A DNA stretch of 64,000 nt from Cytospora piceicola (taxonomy: Eukaryota; Ascomycota; Sordariomycetes; Diaporthales; Cytosporaceae): the NCBI GenBank assembly GCA_023375675.1, contig JALQBC010000044.1:124001-188000 (forward strand), in the 5' to 3' direction. The notes beneath the pieces were generated by a model. The model did not search any database, was not told where the DNA came from, and saw nothing but the letters and a program-made list of their open reading frames with translations. Each line of letters starts with the position of its first letter. Position 1 is the first letter of the stretch. Shown in pieces: positions 21,576 through 33,304 of this stretch. The position numbers were made by a program, and so were the translations under genes.

Positions 21576-22352
21576 ATGGAAGACGCAGAACTCGACCAGG
21601 TACGCGAACGACGACGACGACAACAACGCCCCCCCTGACATGTGTCAAAGTAGCCAACTGACAACCCATATGCGCAGATCCGTAAGGCTCGTCTCGAGCA
21701 GCTCAAGTCGCAGTCGGGAGGCGGCGCGGGAGGCGGCGGTGGTGGTGGTGGTGGCGGTTCCGGCCAGGGACAGGCCGACCAGAAGAGGTAAGTGATCATG
21801 TGCGGACGGGCGAGGGCGTGCCTTGCCTCTGGGTACTACGGAATGATTCACTAACGGGGTCATCTCTTCTTCTATAGACAGCAAGAAGGTACGTCGATAC
21901 AGCCGACCAACCGACCCTGATGGCCTCTCGCCAAGGCCCATCGAAGGCCAACGACACCGGAAACAACCCCATTCCTCCGAGCGTCACTCACGCCGACCGA
22001 CTTCCATTATATACATACATACATACATACATACATACACACATACACACATACTGACAATACACCCCCACGTTCTATAGCCGAAGCCCGCCAGTCCATC
22101 CTCAGCCAGATCCTCCACCCCGAGGCGGCCGACCGGCTGGGCCGCATCCGGATGGTCAAGGAGGACCGCGCGGCCGACATCGAGAACAGGCTGATCATGC
22201 TGGCGCAGACGGGCCAGCTCAGGTCAAAGGTCACCGAGGAGCAGCTCAAGGAGCTCCTGAACGCGGTGGCGGCCGGCCGGGAGAAGGAGAAGATCGTGGT
22301 CAGCAGGCGGAAGGGCTGGGAGGATGACGATGACGACGACCTGGACATCTAG
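21576..22352 (+). CDS. PDCD5 family DNA-binding-like protein
   Basis: Four exons (21576-21599, 21678-21787, 21878-21888, 22081-22352) give 138 aa, the usual PDCD5 length. The protein begins MEDAELDQIRKARLEQLKSQ, has a run of Gly residues (GGC/GGT codons) and continues QKRQQEAEARQSILSQIL, HPEAADRLGRIRMVKEDRA, IENRLIMLAQTGQLRSKV, TEEQLKELLNAV. It ends in an acidic DDDDDDLDI tail. These are the conserved PDCD5 helices. The third exon is only 11 nt, and the third intron (192 nt) carries an ATAC microsatellite. Family members bind chaperonin or chromatin; the role in fungi is poorly defined. Confidence 0.92.
22011..22054 (+). repeat. (ATAC)n microsatellite in PDCD5 intron 3
   Basis: Perfect then slightly interrupted ATAC/ACAT repeats lying between the GTACGT donor and CTATAG acceptor of intron 3. 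Confidence 0.9.
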
Positions 22353-22468
22353 GGGGGGAATGATGGGATTGCCGGGACGAGGAATGGGGTGGGTGGGCGA
22401 AAGGGACCAACATCATACATATACTTGGGTCGAATCCCATTCATAGCCCAGACGGGTGGTCTACACAA

Positions 22469-22495
22469 CAGCAGCAGCAGCAGCAGCAGCAGCAG
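22469..22495 (+). repeat. (CAG)9 microsatellite in the convergent 3' region
   Basis: Nine perfect CAG units between the 3' ends of the PDCD5-like gene (+) and COQ4 (-); non-coding. Confidence 0.9.
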
Positions 22496-22626
22496 GATGG
22501 GCAAAAGAGACATGACGATATGATACCTCAAATGCGACTTGAACATTCGATTCGGAGAGGAGTTATCATTGCTCCTTGCGGTGGTCTCCAATGTCCGTGA
22601 GACACCCCACAGGACCCTACAAGCTC

Positions 22627-23675
22627 CTAGCGAGCCGCAACCGGGGGAGGAGGGGGCTTGGCCTCGGCAGCACTCCTCTCCATCACCCTTCCCTCAGCCT
22701 TCCTCGCGCTCTTCTCCTGGGCCTTCCTCCGAAGCTCGGCCCTATCCCTACTCCTCATGGCCCGCAGGTCCGGCGGCTGCTCGACCCCGAGCCTCGCCCT
22801 CAACTCCCCCACGTCCGTCTCCAGCTCCTCCTCCCAGTACACGTTGATCACCTCCTCGCACCTCCAGCCGTTCCGCAGCGCCCACGGGAGGTATATCTCG
22901 GCGAACCTCCTCCTCTCGGCCCTCTTCATCGTGAAGGCGGCAAAGGTCGCCAGCCCGGCCATGGGCAGGCCCGTGTTGGCCCACTCGAAGGCCTTGAGGG
23001 CGACCTCGCCCTCGCGCACGACGGGCAGGCCCGTCAGCGCGTGGTAGAAGTCGTGGCACTCCCTGTAGCGCTGCATGACGTAGGCGCACTCCTCGTCGTC
23101 GATGTAGCGCACCGCGCTGCGCGTGTCGGGCGACACGCCCTCGCGGTCCAGCCAGGTGATGTAGGTCCGGCCCACGGTGTTGGGCGGCAGGGAGCGCAGG
23201 TAGGGCAGGTTCAGGGAGGTGGACGTCATGCGCGGGCGGTCGCGGAGGATGCGCCGGCCCGAGGGCGACCGGAGCATGGCGTCGCGGAGGCGGGGGACGA
23301 AGTACGGCGTGCTGGTCGCCTCGGCGAAGGTGGCTATCAGGTCTGGAGGGGGGCGGAGTTAGCTGGGTGGGTGGTGGTTGGGATGAGCTCTTGGGTTTGG
23401 GAGGAGGGGGGGGAAGGAGGGGGAGAGGATATCATATGGTACACACCTCCGCGGTATGGGTTCACCAGCGATATTATGCCCGAGCCAATGGCCAGTCCCG
23501 CGCGCTCGATGCGTGTCAGGGGAACATGGCCTGGGTAGTTTGGCGGCGACCGGTTGAGGATGGAGAAGGGCCGCTGTGTGCTTGGGCATGTCGCGACTGG
23601 AAGTATGGCGGTTGCATTGGAGAGCCCCCGGCTACCCCGTGATAGGGCCGATGCTCTCGGAAGTATAGGCTTCAT
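22627..23675 (-). CDS. COQ4: Coq4 ubiquinone biosynthesis protein
   Basis: Exons 23447-23675 and 22627-23342 give 314 aa. The N-terminus [18 protein letters not shown] is Arg/Ser-rich, as for a mitochondrial presequence, and is followed by [18 protein letters not shown] and [18 protein letters not shown]. The family signature HDxxHxxxGxxxxxxGE is present as [17 protein letters not shown], the metal-binding motif. [20 protein letters not shown] and [20 protein letters not shown] follow, all typical Coq4 blocks. Coq4 is a matrix-side scaffold of the CoQ synthome. The intron splits the Gly codon at PYRG-G-D. Confidence 0.95.
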
Positions 23676-24253
23676 CTTGGTCTTATGTTTGGCTTTGCGA
23701 GGACCATGTTGAGTGGACGCAGTTTGGAACAAGGCGGTGCCATCATTGAGAGACTGAATCGTTCGATGATGCGACGGAGCTGGCTGGGAGCTTTCTTGGG
23801 CATTCCGGCCGGCAAGACCCAGCTTGTACTTCTTCTCGGCCGGCAAGGTAAGGTCCCTAGTCGTTTATTACCCTCACTGCAGGGCGTGTGAATAGCTGCA
23901 GGACGACTTGCTCCCTTACATACTGGTGTCATTTTCTCAGGCCTGGCCAGAAGCTAGAGCAACTTTGTCCATACTCAGGACGATACCCATTCTTTTCTCT
24001 CGAGATATATGTAATCTCTGAGACTAATCGTGGATCTTCAGTCCCACAAGGTCTCAAAGAAGTTTTGTGGTTGAAACGGGTCGAATTCGAAGTATTATTT
24101 CCAATACGGCTTCATTAGACGCTTGAAACTATTTGGTATGTCATGACCCTATCCGCCAATGCATTGACTCACAAATCTAACATGCATACAGAAGATCACT
24201 TACAGCCTGACATTCATTTCTGATTACTTGCGTTGTCATCTCCCACATCAAAA
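23676..24253. other. divergent promoter region between COQ4 and the SET gene
   Basis: About 580 bp; no coding, RNA or repeat feature stands out. Confidence 0.45.
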
Positions 24254-25646
24254 ATGGCCGACAACTTAGAGGAGGTTCACGAGGAACTCCTCGGCTGGGC
24301 TGACACTGTTGGTGTCCAGATCAACAGTATACGGCCCATGAGAATATCTGGCCGTGGTTTTGGAAGTAAGTTTTTCTTGGTCTTTATGGAGCAAATGTCT
24401 CTTCGAAGCACTTTTGTGTATAGTCCTTGGCTGGTCAAATGACGATGATGCTCAGTCGAATCTCGCACCTGGGTATTTTGCCATAACCTAACAGTCAAAG
24501 AACTAACATCTCCTAGTTGTCGCAACCGAGAACATCCCCAAAGACACCGTGATCCTCAATGTCCCAGTTACAGCCCTGCGGACAAAGGACACTGTCCCCT
24601 CCCCCATCGCCAAGAGTCTCCCCAAGGACATGACTGTCCACGGCCTGTTGGCAGCAGACCTCGCCCTGGACAAGCCCGCCAACACCACAAAATACGCCAA
24701 GTGGCAGGCCGTGGTCCCCAGCTGGGAAGACATCCAGCAGTCCATGCCGCTCACCTGGCCAGCAGGCCTCCAGGACCTACTCCCCACGGCGGCGAAACAG
24801 CTCCTAGCCAAGCAGCGGGCCAAGTTCGAAAAGGACTGGGGCTACGTCTCCGCGGCCTTCCCCCTCGAGACCAAGGGAAAAGGCAGCGAAGGCATCCAGG
24901 CCGGCTGCACGAGGGACGAGTACCTCTACGCCTGGCTCCTCGTCAACACGCGAACCTTCTACTTCGTCACGCCGCGGACCGAGCGGCTCCCCAAGGAGGA
25001 CCACATGGTGCTGCAGCCCGTGGCGGACCTGTTCAACCACACGGACCGCGACGGCTGCCACGTCTCGTTCGACCACGCCGAGTCCTTCACCTTCACGACG
25101 ACGCGGGCGTACGACAAGGGCAGGGAGGTGCACATCAGCTACGGCAGGCACTGCAACGACTTCCTGCTGGTCGAGTACGGCTTCGTCCTGGAGAGCAACG
25201 TCTGGGACGAGGTGTGCCTGGACGACGCGGTGCTCCCTGCGCTCACGAGGGCCCAGAGGGGGGAGCTGGAGGACGTGGGGTTCCTGGGGAACTACGTGCT
25301 CGACCGGGAGACGGTGTGCCACCGGACGCAGGTCGCGCTGCGTATGCTGGCCGTGACGGGGAGGTATGGCGGGCTCGCGATGGACACGTGGCGGAAGTTT
25401 GTGAACGGCCTGGATGATGGGGAGAGGAGTCAGTCCAAGGCTGATGAGTTGCTTGTTGAGCTGTTGAGGAGTTACGAGGTGACGATCAAGACCAAGATGA
25501 AAGAGGTGAAAAAGTTCAAGTTTGAGGCTGGAGACGGTGCTGAGGATATCAACGAGAGCCGGAGGGAACTGGTGCTGGGACGCTGGGGCCAGATACACAG
25601 ACTGATCAAGGCGACGGCAAAGCGGTTGGGAGGGGAGGATGATTGA
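24254..25646 (+). CDS. SET-domain lysine methyltransferase (Rkm4/SETD6-type)
   Basis: Exons 24254-24365 and 24517-25646 give 413 aa starting MADNLEEVHEELLGWADT. The split SET domain begins IRPMRISGRGFGIVATENIPK, the usual RG-x-GI-x-A substrate/cofactor entry. A long insert follows, then the cofactor motif VADLFNHTDRDGCHVSFD (near residue 206) and the post-motif GREVHISYGRHCNDFLLVEYGFV. The C-terminal ~150 residues resemble the Rubisco-LSMT substrate-binding helical domain. Related yeast enzymes modify ribosomal proteins. The target here is not determined. The intron falls right after the GFG of the first SET motif. Confidence 0.85.
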
Positions 25647-27323
25647 ACCAGGTGAAGTCTCTAGCTCATTTGAAGGCAAATATGATACCCTCGATGAATC
25701 AAAGAAGAAGCAGGGTATGGCTGGCGTATAAGTGTGATCGCTTCGAGTATTGGTATGGGCGAAACGGAACCGTTCAATGGGCTGTAACTGGAAAAGCCCC
25801 TTTCTGTCTTTTTGGGGGGTTCAGCGCCTTGTTCTCCAAACTTACCTCACGTCTCTATATCAGGTACGCTTTGATCTGCTGCCTTCAATCACCAAGAGTA
25901 TTGCTGGGACCATCCAAAGTCGCTTACCATCAAATGTTTTTTTTTATCACTTGCATCTGAGTCTTTCGTCAACATGGCAGGTTCCTTCACTGCCTTCCGT
26001 CCCATATGCGCTCAGCCTCCCAGCCTGTTCTCTCATGAAACAGCAGTATACGGCCTCGATGCAAATAATCCAGGAGCACATGATTCCCAGGCAGGAAGAA
26101 CATGCATCTTCTCCGAGCAGACAAGCCACCCGCTCGCTCCCTCAATGGTATCATGCTTATGGTCTCGTCAAATCCACGTGAAACAAAGGACACACATATC
26201 AGCCACACATGCACAAACCCAACACAGGAGTAATCAGTCACCTCAGCCAACACCACAAAAGACTAGCCACATGTATCTGAATTCAAATTGTCCATTTCCT
26301 GCCCTCAAAAGTAACTACCGTGACCGTCCCTCGAATGGATCAAAAGCAGGTAAAAACAAATCAATCGCAATGTGACGCGGAAGAAGCCGCAGACAAGCCC
26401 CCTTGACCCTTTCTTGAAACGCCGTTGATGGTTTGAGACTTGAGAGCTCCACGACGAGGCTCCGACGCTTGTCGGGACAGTAAGAAGCAGCCATCTCCCC
26501 CCCCCCCCTCCGTCATACGTGTCTCCCTTCTTGGGGACCTGTGGGTATTGCCAAACATTATAATCATCTTGACAGCAGAAGCGGCGATCGTATGTTACCT
26601 GGATGGCTTGCAGAGAGCCGCTTCCCCGATTGCAGGCCATGAGCCCATGCTAGCCCGCCTGGGTTAGGATGCGGCGAGTCGACATTGCGTGCCAGTTTCT
26701 CAAAGTCCTGCGTGGACATCACCTCGCGTATTGGCAGAGATGTCGGAAGGACCGTCAGTGGGTCCATTGGCCAAGTTTCCTGTATGCCCTGCTAAGCACT
26801 TTCCAGGTGCACGCAAGGTCTGAAGCCGCTGAAGTAAGACCCCAAAGAATATCAGATTGAGGACCTGAGACGGCAAAGCTGTTTTGCAAACGGAGCTTCG
26901 TTCCAAGGTGATCAGGTCTGGTGCAATGGTATTAGAACTCGCCGTTTTCGTTCATGAGCCACATCGATTTCGTCGCAGCTGAGGACGGAGGCCAGGATCG
27001 TGATATAGCTCGACTGCATGCGACCAGGGCTGTCGCCACGTCCTTTCCCGCATCGTGTTCGCCTTGGAAGGCGTATCGCAGGATTCAGCTTCCACTTTTA
27101 TTCTGTAGTCGTACAATAGATGAGACAATCCATTCGAGGGGTTTCGGCAGTCGATATTAGTTGCGGCGTGGCCGTCGCATAAATTGTGTGTGCAGCTGAC
27201 CACGGCCACCCATGGTGGACCACCTGTTCTGAAGGCGGAGGTACCAACAGCTGCAGATAAACCAGTGGTCAAAATGTGGTGACGATGTTCAGGAAGTCGT
27301 CAAGGGTACAGCAGAGCCTGCGA
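25647..27323. other. 1.7-kb convergent intergenic region
   Basis: Between the 3' ends of the SET gene (+) and the RRM gene (-). Open frames here (for example 25974-26375 with an ATG) show no conserved pattern. It includes a C-run at about 26498-26510. I see no supportable gene. Confidence 0.45.
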
Positions 27324-28601
27324 TTATTCGCCGCGAGGTCTCTTGGTACCGTGAGGGTTTCCCCAGTCACCACCGCCGCCGCCACCTTGATTGGCACCAC
27401 CGTAGCCTCCGCCCTGGGCGCCGGCGAAGAAGCCTGGGTTGAATTGACCGGGCATGCCGTTGAATCCTGCAACCACGACTCTTGGTTAGTATTTCAATGC
27501 AAAATCAGAGCGCAGAAGCGAGGAGAAGCGGAACAGGAAGTGAGAAGCGCTCGATGCTGATGCAAAAACGCAGGTGCGGGATCAAACTCACCACCCATGC
27601 CGCCCATCATGTTCATGCCCATGTTAGGCATGCCACCCATGTTAGGCATTCCGCCCATCGCACCCATGGGGTTCATGCCACCAGGGGCTCCCATCATGCC
27701 ACCGCCCATGCCACCACGGCCGCGCATGTTGGGGCCTCCACGCATGCCCATCCCGCCGCCACGGTTGAATCCACCACCAAAGCCGCCTCCGCCACCCATG
27801 GGGTTGTTGAACCCGCCCATGTTGTTGCCGAAGGCATTCATGTTGGAGTTTCCGTAGTTGGGGTTGAAGCCACCGCGCATGCCGCCGCGGTTGTAGCCAC
27901 CTCGGCCGCGGTATCCTCCTCCGCCCTGGTAACCGCCGGAGCCGCCACCGCCACCGCCACCGCCAGATTGGAAGTTGCTGACCGGGCCGTTGTTGAAGTT
28001 TCCGGGACCTGAAGGGGTGCCTCGGCCAGCGTTGTCACGAGCGCGCTGGGGGGCATCTTTGGGAAGGGTCTTGAATGGGTTGACAGTAGCGCTGTGGTAA
28101 GAAACAGTAGGACGTCGGTTGGGTCCAGCATTGTTCTCCTCGCCGCTGAAGAGGGAGTCGATGCGGTTCTTGGTAGCGGTAGCTGCCTGGCTAGAAGTGA
28201 ACTCGACGTAGGCTTGGCTATTGGAGGAAAATCTGTTAGCTCATGCACATTGGGTATGGTCTGGTAGGGAGAAACAGGACGATACGCACCCCTTGCTCTT
28301 GCCGTTAACCTTATGCTCACTAAACGTAATGTCCTTCAGTTCATCCTCGCAGTAAGCCTCGTTAACCCAAGCGCGCAGCTCGTCCTCGGTGTTCCACCAC
28401 TGGAGCTCAGAGATGAGCAGCGCATTGGTGGCGTTAGGGTCGACAGGACGCTCATCAGGCTCCGACTTGCGCTTGACGCCCTGCTGAGGAGCAGGGGTAC
28501 TTGAAGGCTCCTGACCATGGTTCTGCTCGCCATTGCCATTCTGGTCATTGTGCTCAACATTGCCCGAATCGTGCTCATAGTCACCATCTGTCTGTCCATC
28601 G

Positions 28602-28644
<43 letters not shown>

Positions 28645-28729
28645 ACTCATCCACACCGCTCTGATCATGCTCTTGACCGCCATCCTGAGCGTCTCCATAG
28701 ACGTCGATGTCGTAATCCTCCTCAGCCAT
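27324..28729 (-). CDS. RRM and Gly/Met-rich RNA-binding protein, CPSF6-like
   Basis: Exons 28290-28729, 27592-28217 and 27324-27466 give 402 aa. It begins [20 protein letters not shown], reminiscent of the acidic start of CPSF6/7-type factors. A pure run of 14 Asn follows and then a basic patch [11 protein letters not shown]. The RRM runs [20 protein letters not shown], then [19 protein letters not shown] and [18 protein letters not shown]. The C-terminal half is Gly/Met/Asn-rich ([18 protein letters not shown]) and ends [25 protein letters not shown] spacing is typical of the CFIm68/CPSF6 RRM, so a role in pre-mRNA 3'-end processing is inferred. Confidence 0.82.
28601..28642 (+). repeat. (GTT)14 microsatellite coding for poly-Asn on the minus strand
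   Basis: Fourteen perfect GTT units; on the minus strand they are 14 identical AAC codons of the RRM protein. Confidence 0.95.
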
Positions 28730-31038
28730 TTTGGGCTTCTAGAATGCGATCACTTGAGAAGGACGAAGTCGGGGTTCTGGTTGAAGGGGTGTATTGACTT
28801 GACTGTCTTGCTGGATCAGAAATACAGGAGTCCAGTTGTCTGCTGTCGCCATCCTGCAATCAGTAAATTGAAACCTGATACAATCCTCCGTCCATATTCG
28901 ACCAACGCTGGGGGGCAGTGGTAGTTGACGTGAGAGCGAGAGAGAAACGGAAGAACAATGTAAGGAAAACATAATAGTGGAAGGCAGAGTCAACAATACG
29001 TACACTCCAGGATCCCAGACAAGATTTTGGCCACAGACAATTTGACGCGAATTTCTCCAGCTGGTGGCCTCTGGAATGATCCTTGGTTATGTCTTCCCAA
29101 AGATGAAGCTCTGTGCTTGCAATCTTCTCTCTTGGACCCTCCGAAAGAATTGGAATGCAGTCTGTGTACAGGTTCCTTGTTGCTCTTGTAATCAGAAGGG
29201 GATTGACAGGTGAAAGTGTTGCAGCCTTGTTAATCCCAACTCAAGGCAAAGTCCTGGGTGATGAGGGAAAGGCCTCCTATTCACTTGGGAAAGTCCCAAC
29301 GCGAAGATCTCAACTTTTCTGAGACTATCGGATAAGAGCTATTCAGCTGTTATTTGCAACTGTAGCCAGTTGAGCAGGTCAAGATGCGCCCGTTCTCCGT
29401 TCCTTGTTCGATGCGTGACAGGTTAGTAAGTGTGGTTTCCGAAGGATTGACAGCCAGTCCTCGAAGAACTTGGTGTACAGGGAGGTGCTCGGATAGTCGA
29501 TCGACGGGGCCGTTTAGGTGGTGGGGGGCTCAGATTGGTCGCGAAGCGTTCGAAGATCTGCGGTTGCTGCGAGGCTCGTCGTGTCAGGATAAGTGACGAT
29601 GTCACGACGTCGCAGTTGGACGGAGTAGCAGTATCGACAGATGCTCGAGGCGTAGTAACTTCAAGGCCTCTGATTGACGGCGTAAGAAAGAGATCCAAGG
29701 ACAAGAACAATTTGCGATCGAAAGCAGTGGGTAATGGGCACTGATCAATGCGACGTTTGATGGGATGTAAGGTGGAAGTAAATTGAATTGAAGTCGGGAG
29801 ATGGAGCTTAGAGCTTCTGTTACCGCTGCTATAGCAATTAGCTTGCCGTTAGCGTATATCTGACGGAAGGTGGATCCGGCCGTGCTGCCGACCCCGGCAG
29901 GCAAAGTGGAGACTCGTTCAACAGGGGGTTTAAGTACCTAGTTAGATACCTAGGTAGGTACGGATTATAGAGATGTCTTCTTAGTATCACTTGCAACCGT
30001 TTACTACGTCCTATGAGGACACCCTGGATTAATTGAAAAAAAAATACTGCTTGGCGGTGAGATGGTCTAGGCTTGTAACTTTACGATAAAAGCGCTGGTA
30101 GGTACAAAGTGCCTTCCGTTATCGTTCCTCTTTACTATGTATATCAGCACTCGATACTAACGTATTTCATAATGGAAGGCATAGTCAGGGAAGGAACCAT
30201 CTAGGTTTCTGGAACCCAGGCTGTAAGAACTACCTAGGTACCTAGGTAATCGAGTAGGTACCTACTAAGTACTTAAGTACCTAGGGAGGTAGGTATTCAA
30301 GCGCAACAAAAACGGTCACTCTTTGCAAATGCTCTTATTTCTGGCATAGCTACATTTGAGAGCTGGTATCTAATTATGCTGAACTTTTACCTTTCCTATT
30401 TGTATTCCAAGGCGAGATAATCGCGTCTATAATAACTGCCGCAGAAGACCTAAACATTTATATATTAGTGCGACAATGGGTATTTCAGAACAGGAACCTC
30501 CCTCTGTGGAGTGACTATATTTGTTCTATAACCCTTGGAATACTAAATGACTTTAACCACTACTTACCACTCTGATTGTCAACAAGCTAACTGCGAAGAT
30601 AACCCGTGGCTTTTATATTTCCAGACATTTCGTATGTCAAGATAATGCAGCATGCAGTTGTCTAATTCACTTTGATTGTCAAATTAGCGAAGCTATTTAA
30701 TCATGTTCTGCTTTGTATTTCTCTGAAACATTCATGCCCCCACCTCACCTGGGAAGCTTTTGGTATCTTGGCCATCCTGTCTCAACTCTATCTAATTATG
30801 CTACGAAAATGCCATGTTCAAGCTGGCTTTCGTCCGAAACTGACTATTCATAACATCTCACGAAGAACAACCTTAAGCCATCTTCCGTTCCAAGTATGAA
30901 ATAAAAAAGAGGGTTCCCGTTGGAAGTCACAGAACATAATTGATGGATGAAGGCTCATTGTTCCAACTTGGCTTACTGCTTATCTCATTGCTCGCTACAT
31001 GACTATACGACTTTCAACTACCAAAATTCGTTACTACA
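28730..31038. other. 2.3-kb intergenic region with clustered TACCTAGGTA
   Basis: Promoter of the RRM gene (-) and 3' side of the WD40 gene (-). TACCTAGGTA occurs at 29947-29956, 30231-30240 and 30239-30248. Positions 30000-30900 are noticeably AT-rich. No gene-like frame is found. Confidence 0.45.
30227..30297. repeat. cluster of TACCTAGGTA-related palindromes
   Basis: Two overlapping exact copies (30231 and 30239) are followed by related GTAGGTACCTAC and AAGTACCTAGGGAGGTAGGTA within 70 bp, so the strand can fold on itself. Confidence 0.75.
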
Positions 31039-33304
31039 TCAATCCATGTTAAAGAGCTCAGCTCCCAAATGGTCGTTGACGTTCCAGCCCATACCAGGGT
31101 CATCAACGTCATCCTCTATATTCTCATTCCACGAGTGTACTGATACGGAGCCAGAGCTCATATCATACCCACCCCACGACGAAGCTGTCAAAACGGGCAC
31201 AAGTCAGTTATAATATTCTGGTTCCCGGGGAACCCCCTCGGATTGCAAGGTTGAAACTTACCAGCAATAATAGGCGCATTCGGATGCCAGTAAGGCTCTC
31301 GCACACAGCCACCATCATGACGCGCCCTCCTCCACCGGTTCCCTCCACCAGGTGCCCTGCCCGCCCTGTGCGTCGCCTTGGACACGTCAATCGTGGTCTT
31401 GAGCGTCGCGTCCATGTTCCACACGTAGATCTTGCCATCCTGGCTACCGCTGTACACGTACCGGGAGTTTGTACTCCCGGGAGGACTGAAGTGACACCTG
31501 ATGAGCGTGCCCTGGACCTTGTGCCCGCGGAAGGTAACCACGCTGTTGTCGTCGGGGTGGGGGAACCAGTTGTCCTCGTCGTAGTCCTCGACGCGGTAGT
31601 CATAGTCGGCATCCGCAGTGTGCTGGCGCGGGTTGGCCTCCTCGTAGCGCTGGGTCGACATGGCCATTCTCAGATCCCACAGCTTCATGGTTTGGTCCTT
31701 CCCGTTGGAGAGTAGATATCTCCCGTCACCTTTGCTGTCGAGGTACGTCAGACCCTCGATATGGCCGACAAATGCACCCGCCTCCCTCCCGTCACCCATC
31801 GACCTCCGGTCCCACACCTTGATCACCTGGTCGTCGGATCCGGAGTAGATGATGTGCGGGTCCTTCGGGTCTGCGAAACATACGGCGTTGACGTCGTCGT
31901 GGTGGCCACGGATATTGTGCAAGACCTGGCGGGACTCAATGTCGTAGACAACGATGGACGAGTCGTTGGTCCCGGCGATCAACTCCCTGCCGTCCCCGGA
32001 GAACCGAATACTCCAGATGGCGAAGCCAGGCGTTCGCCACCCTCCCCAGCCGGTATCTCTCGGGCCGCTACCAAGGTCCAGGGAGTACGGGTCGCCCTTG
32101 TCGTTGGGGTCCGTCGGCGCGAAACACACGTGCGTCTGGAGTGAGGTGTACGCCAGCCACTTGTTGTCGGGGGAAAGGTGTGCATCCGTCAGGGTCCACT
32201 GCCCCCAAGGGTAGTTGACCGTCTTGTAGTACCGCCAGTTGTAGGGGTTACTCGTGTCGTACATTCGCACCTTGAAGTCCTTGACGCACGCATAGAAGAA
32301 GTTGCCGTCCTCGCTGAACTGTCCACAGTACACCGGCGCCCGATAGTGGATAACCATGTCGGCCTCTGAGGTGGGGATCATCTCCTGTGCCATGGCATCC
32401 TGGTTGATACGCTGGTTGCCCACGCCGAGCTCTCGGTCGAGGATGCGCCGCGCGAGTTTCTTCTTCTGCCGAGTGGCTGTCCCGTCCGTGGTGCCGAAGG
32501 CTCCTGAGTCCATGAGCTCCGTGCCCTCATCGCTAGGGACCTTGGGGAAGCGGTTTGGGTCCGGAGGGTCGCGACGGCGTCGGCGGAAGCCCCAGTCGTC
32601 GATGCCCTGCCCCTCGAAGTCATTGAAGAGCACGTGGCCGATATCTCGGTTGCGGAAGAGGGCCATGAGTTGTTGAGCGGTGAGGTGTCCTGCTCCTATG
32701 CGTCCTGGTATGCGGCTGGTTAGCACATTCAACGTTAATGATAATCTGCTGCCGATATGGAACGAGGCCTGCAGGGTCGACTGATATCGATTGATGACGG
32801 GTATGGGTTTCGAGCTTTCGTGTCGCAGTTCGGTGATAGATGGCAGTGCTCACCAAAGATGCCGCCAAGCGTTGCCTGTACCCCTGCATCTTCACCTCTT
32901 TGCGTCCCATCTTCGTCCTCTTCCTCGTTGTCTTCTGACCCTCCGTAGACAACTTCTACAGTAAAGCCAGCTTCGGCATCTAAGGTTGCGGTCAGCTCGG
33001 TGAATCAGAGGCGAGACAAGAGAAAGGGGGGGGGGGTGGCCACTAAGCACATACCGTGAAACTCATCTTCGTCATCATCCTCGTCCTCATCTTCATCATA
33101 ATCTGAGTCGCCCTCGTCCTCGTCCTCATCCTCCTCTGTTGGTCTATGTGGCGCCGGGGTAGACCGCTCTGATGCCGGCTCGAAGACGTCACTGTCGCTG
33201 TCGGAAGAGGCGGGGGCAGGGGCTTGAGCCCCTGACGGCTGTTGCATGGTCTCACCGAAGTCGTTCTCGTCTGAGTCGTCTTGGTGAGGATATCTGTAGC
33301 TCAT
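31039..33304 (-). CDS. WD40-repeat protein, DCAF11/LEC14B-type
   Basis: Exons 33055-33304, 32854-32979, 31262-32704 and 31039-31184 give 654 aa. Residues 1-83 are very acidic (runs of DEDEDEDD). The family core follows: RIGAGHLTAQQLMALFRNRD, then WD40 repeats with YCGQFSEDGNFFYACVKDFK, LTDAHLSPDNKWLAYTSLQT, WSIRFSGDGRELIAGTNDS, IYSGSDDQVIKVWDRRS, LLSNGKDQTMKLWDLR and VYSGSQDGKIYVWNMD. A last small exon adds SSGSVSVHSWNEN and ends FNMD. DCAF11-type proteins are substrate receptors of Cul4-Ddb1 ubiquitin ligases. That role is inferred from family resemblance. Confidence 0.9.

Noticed and set aside
25974..26375. 133-codon ORF with ATG downstream of the SET gene
   Set aside because: There is no recognisable motif, its composition resembles non-coding DNA, and it lies in a likely 3' UTR.
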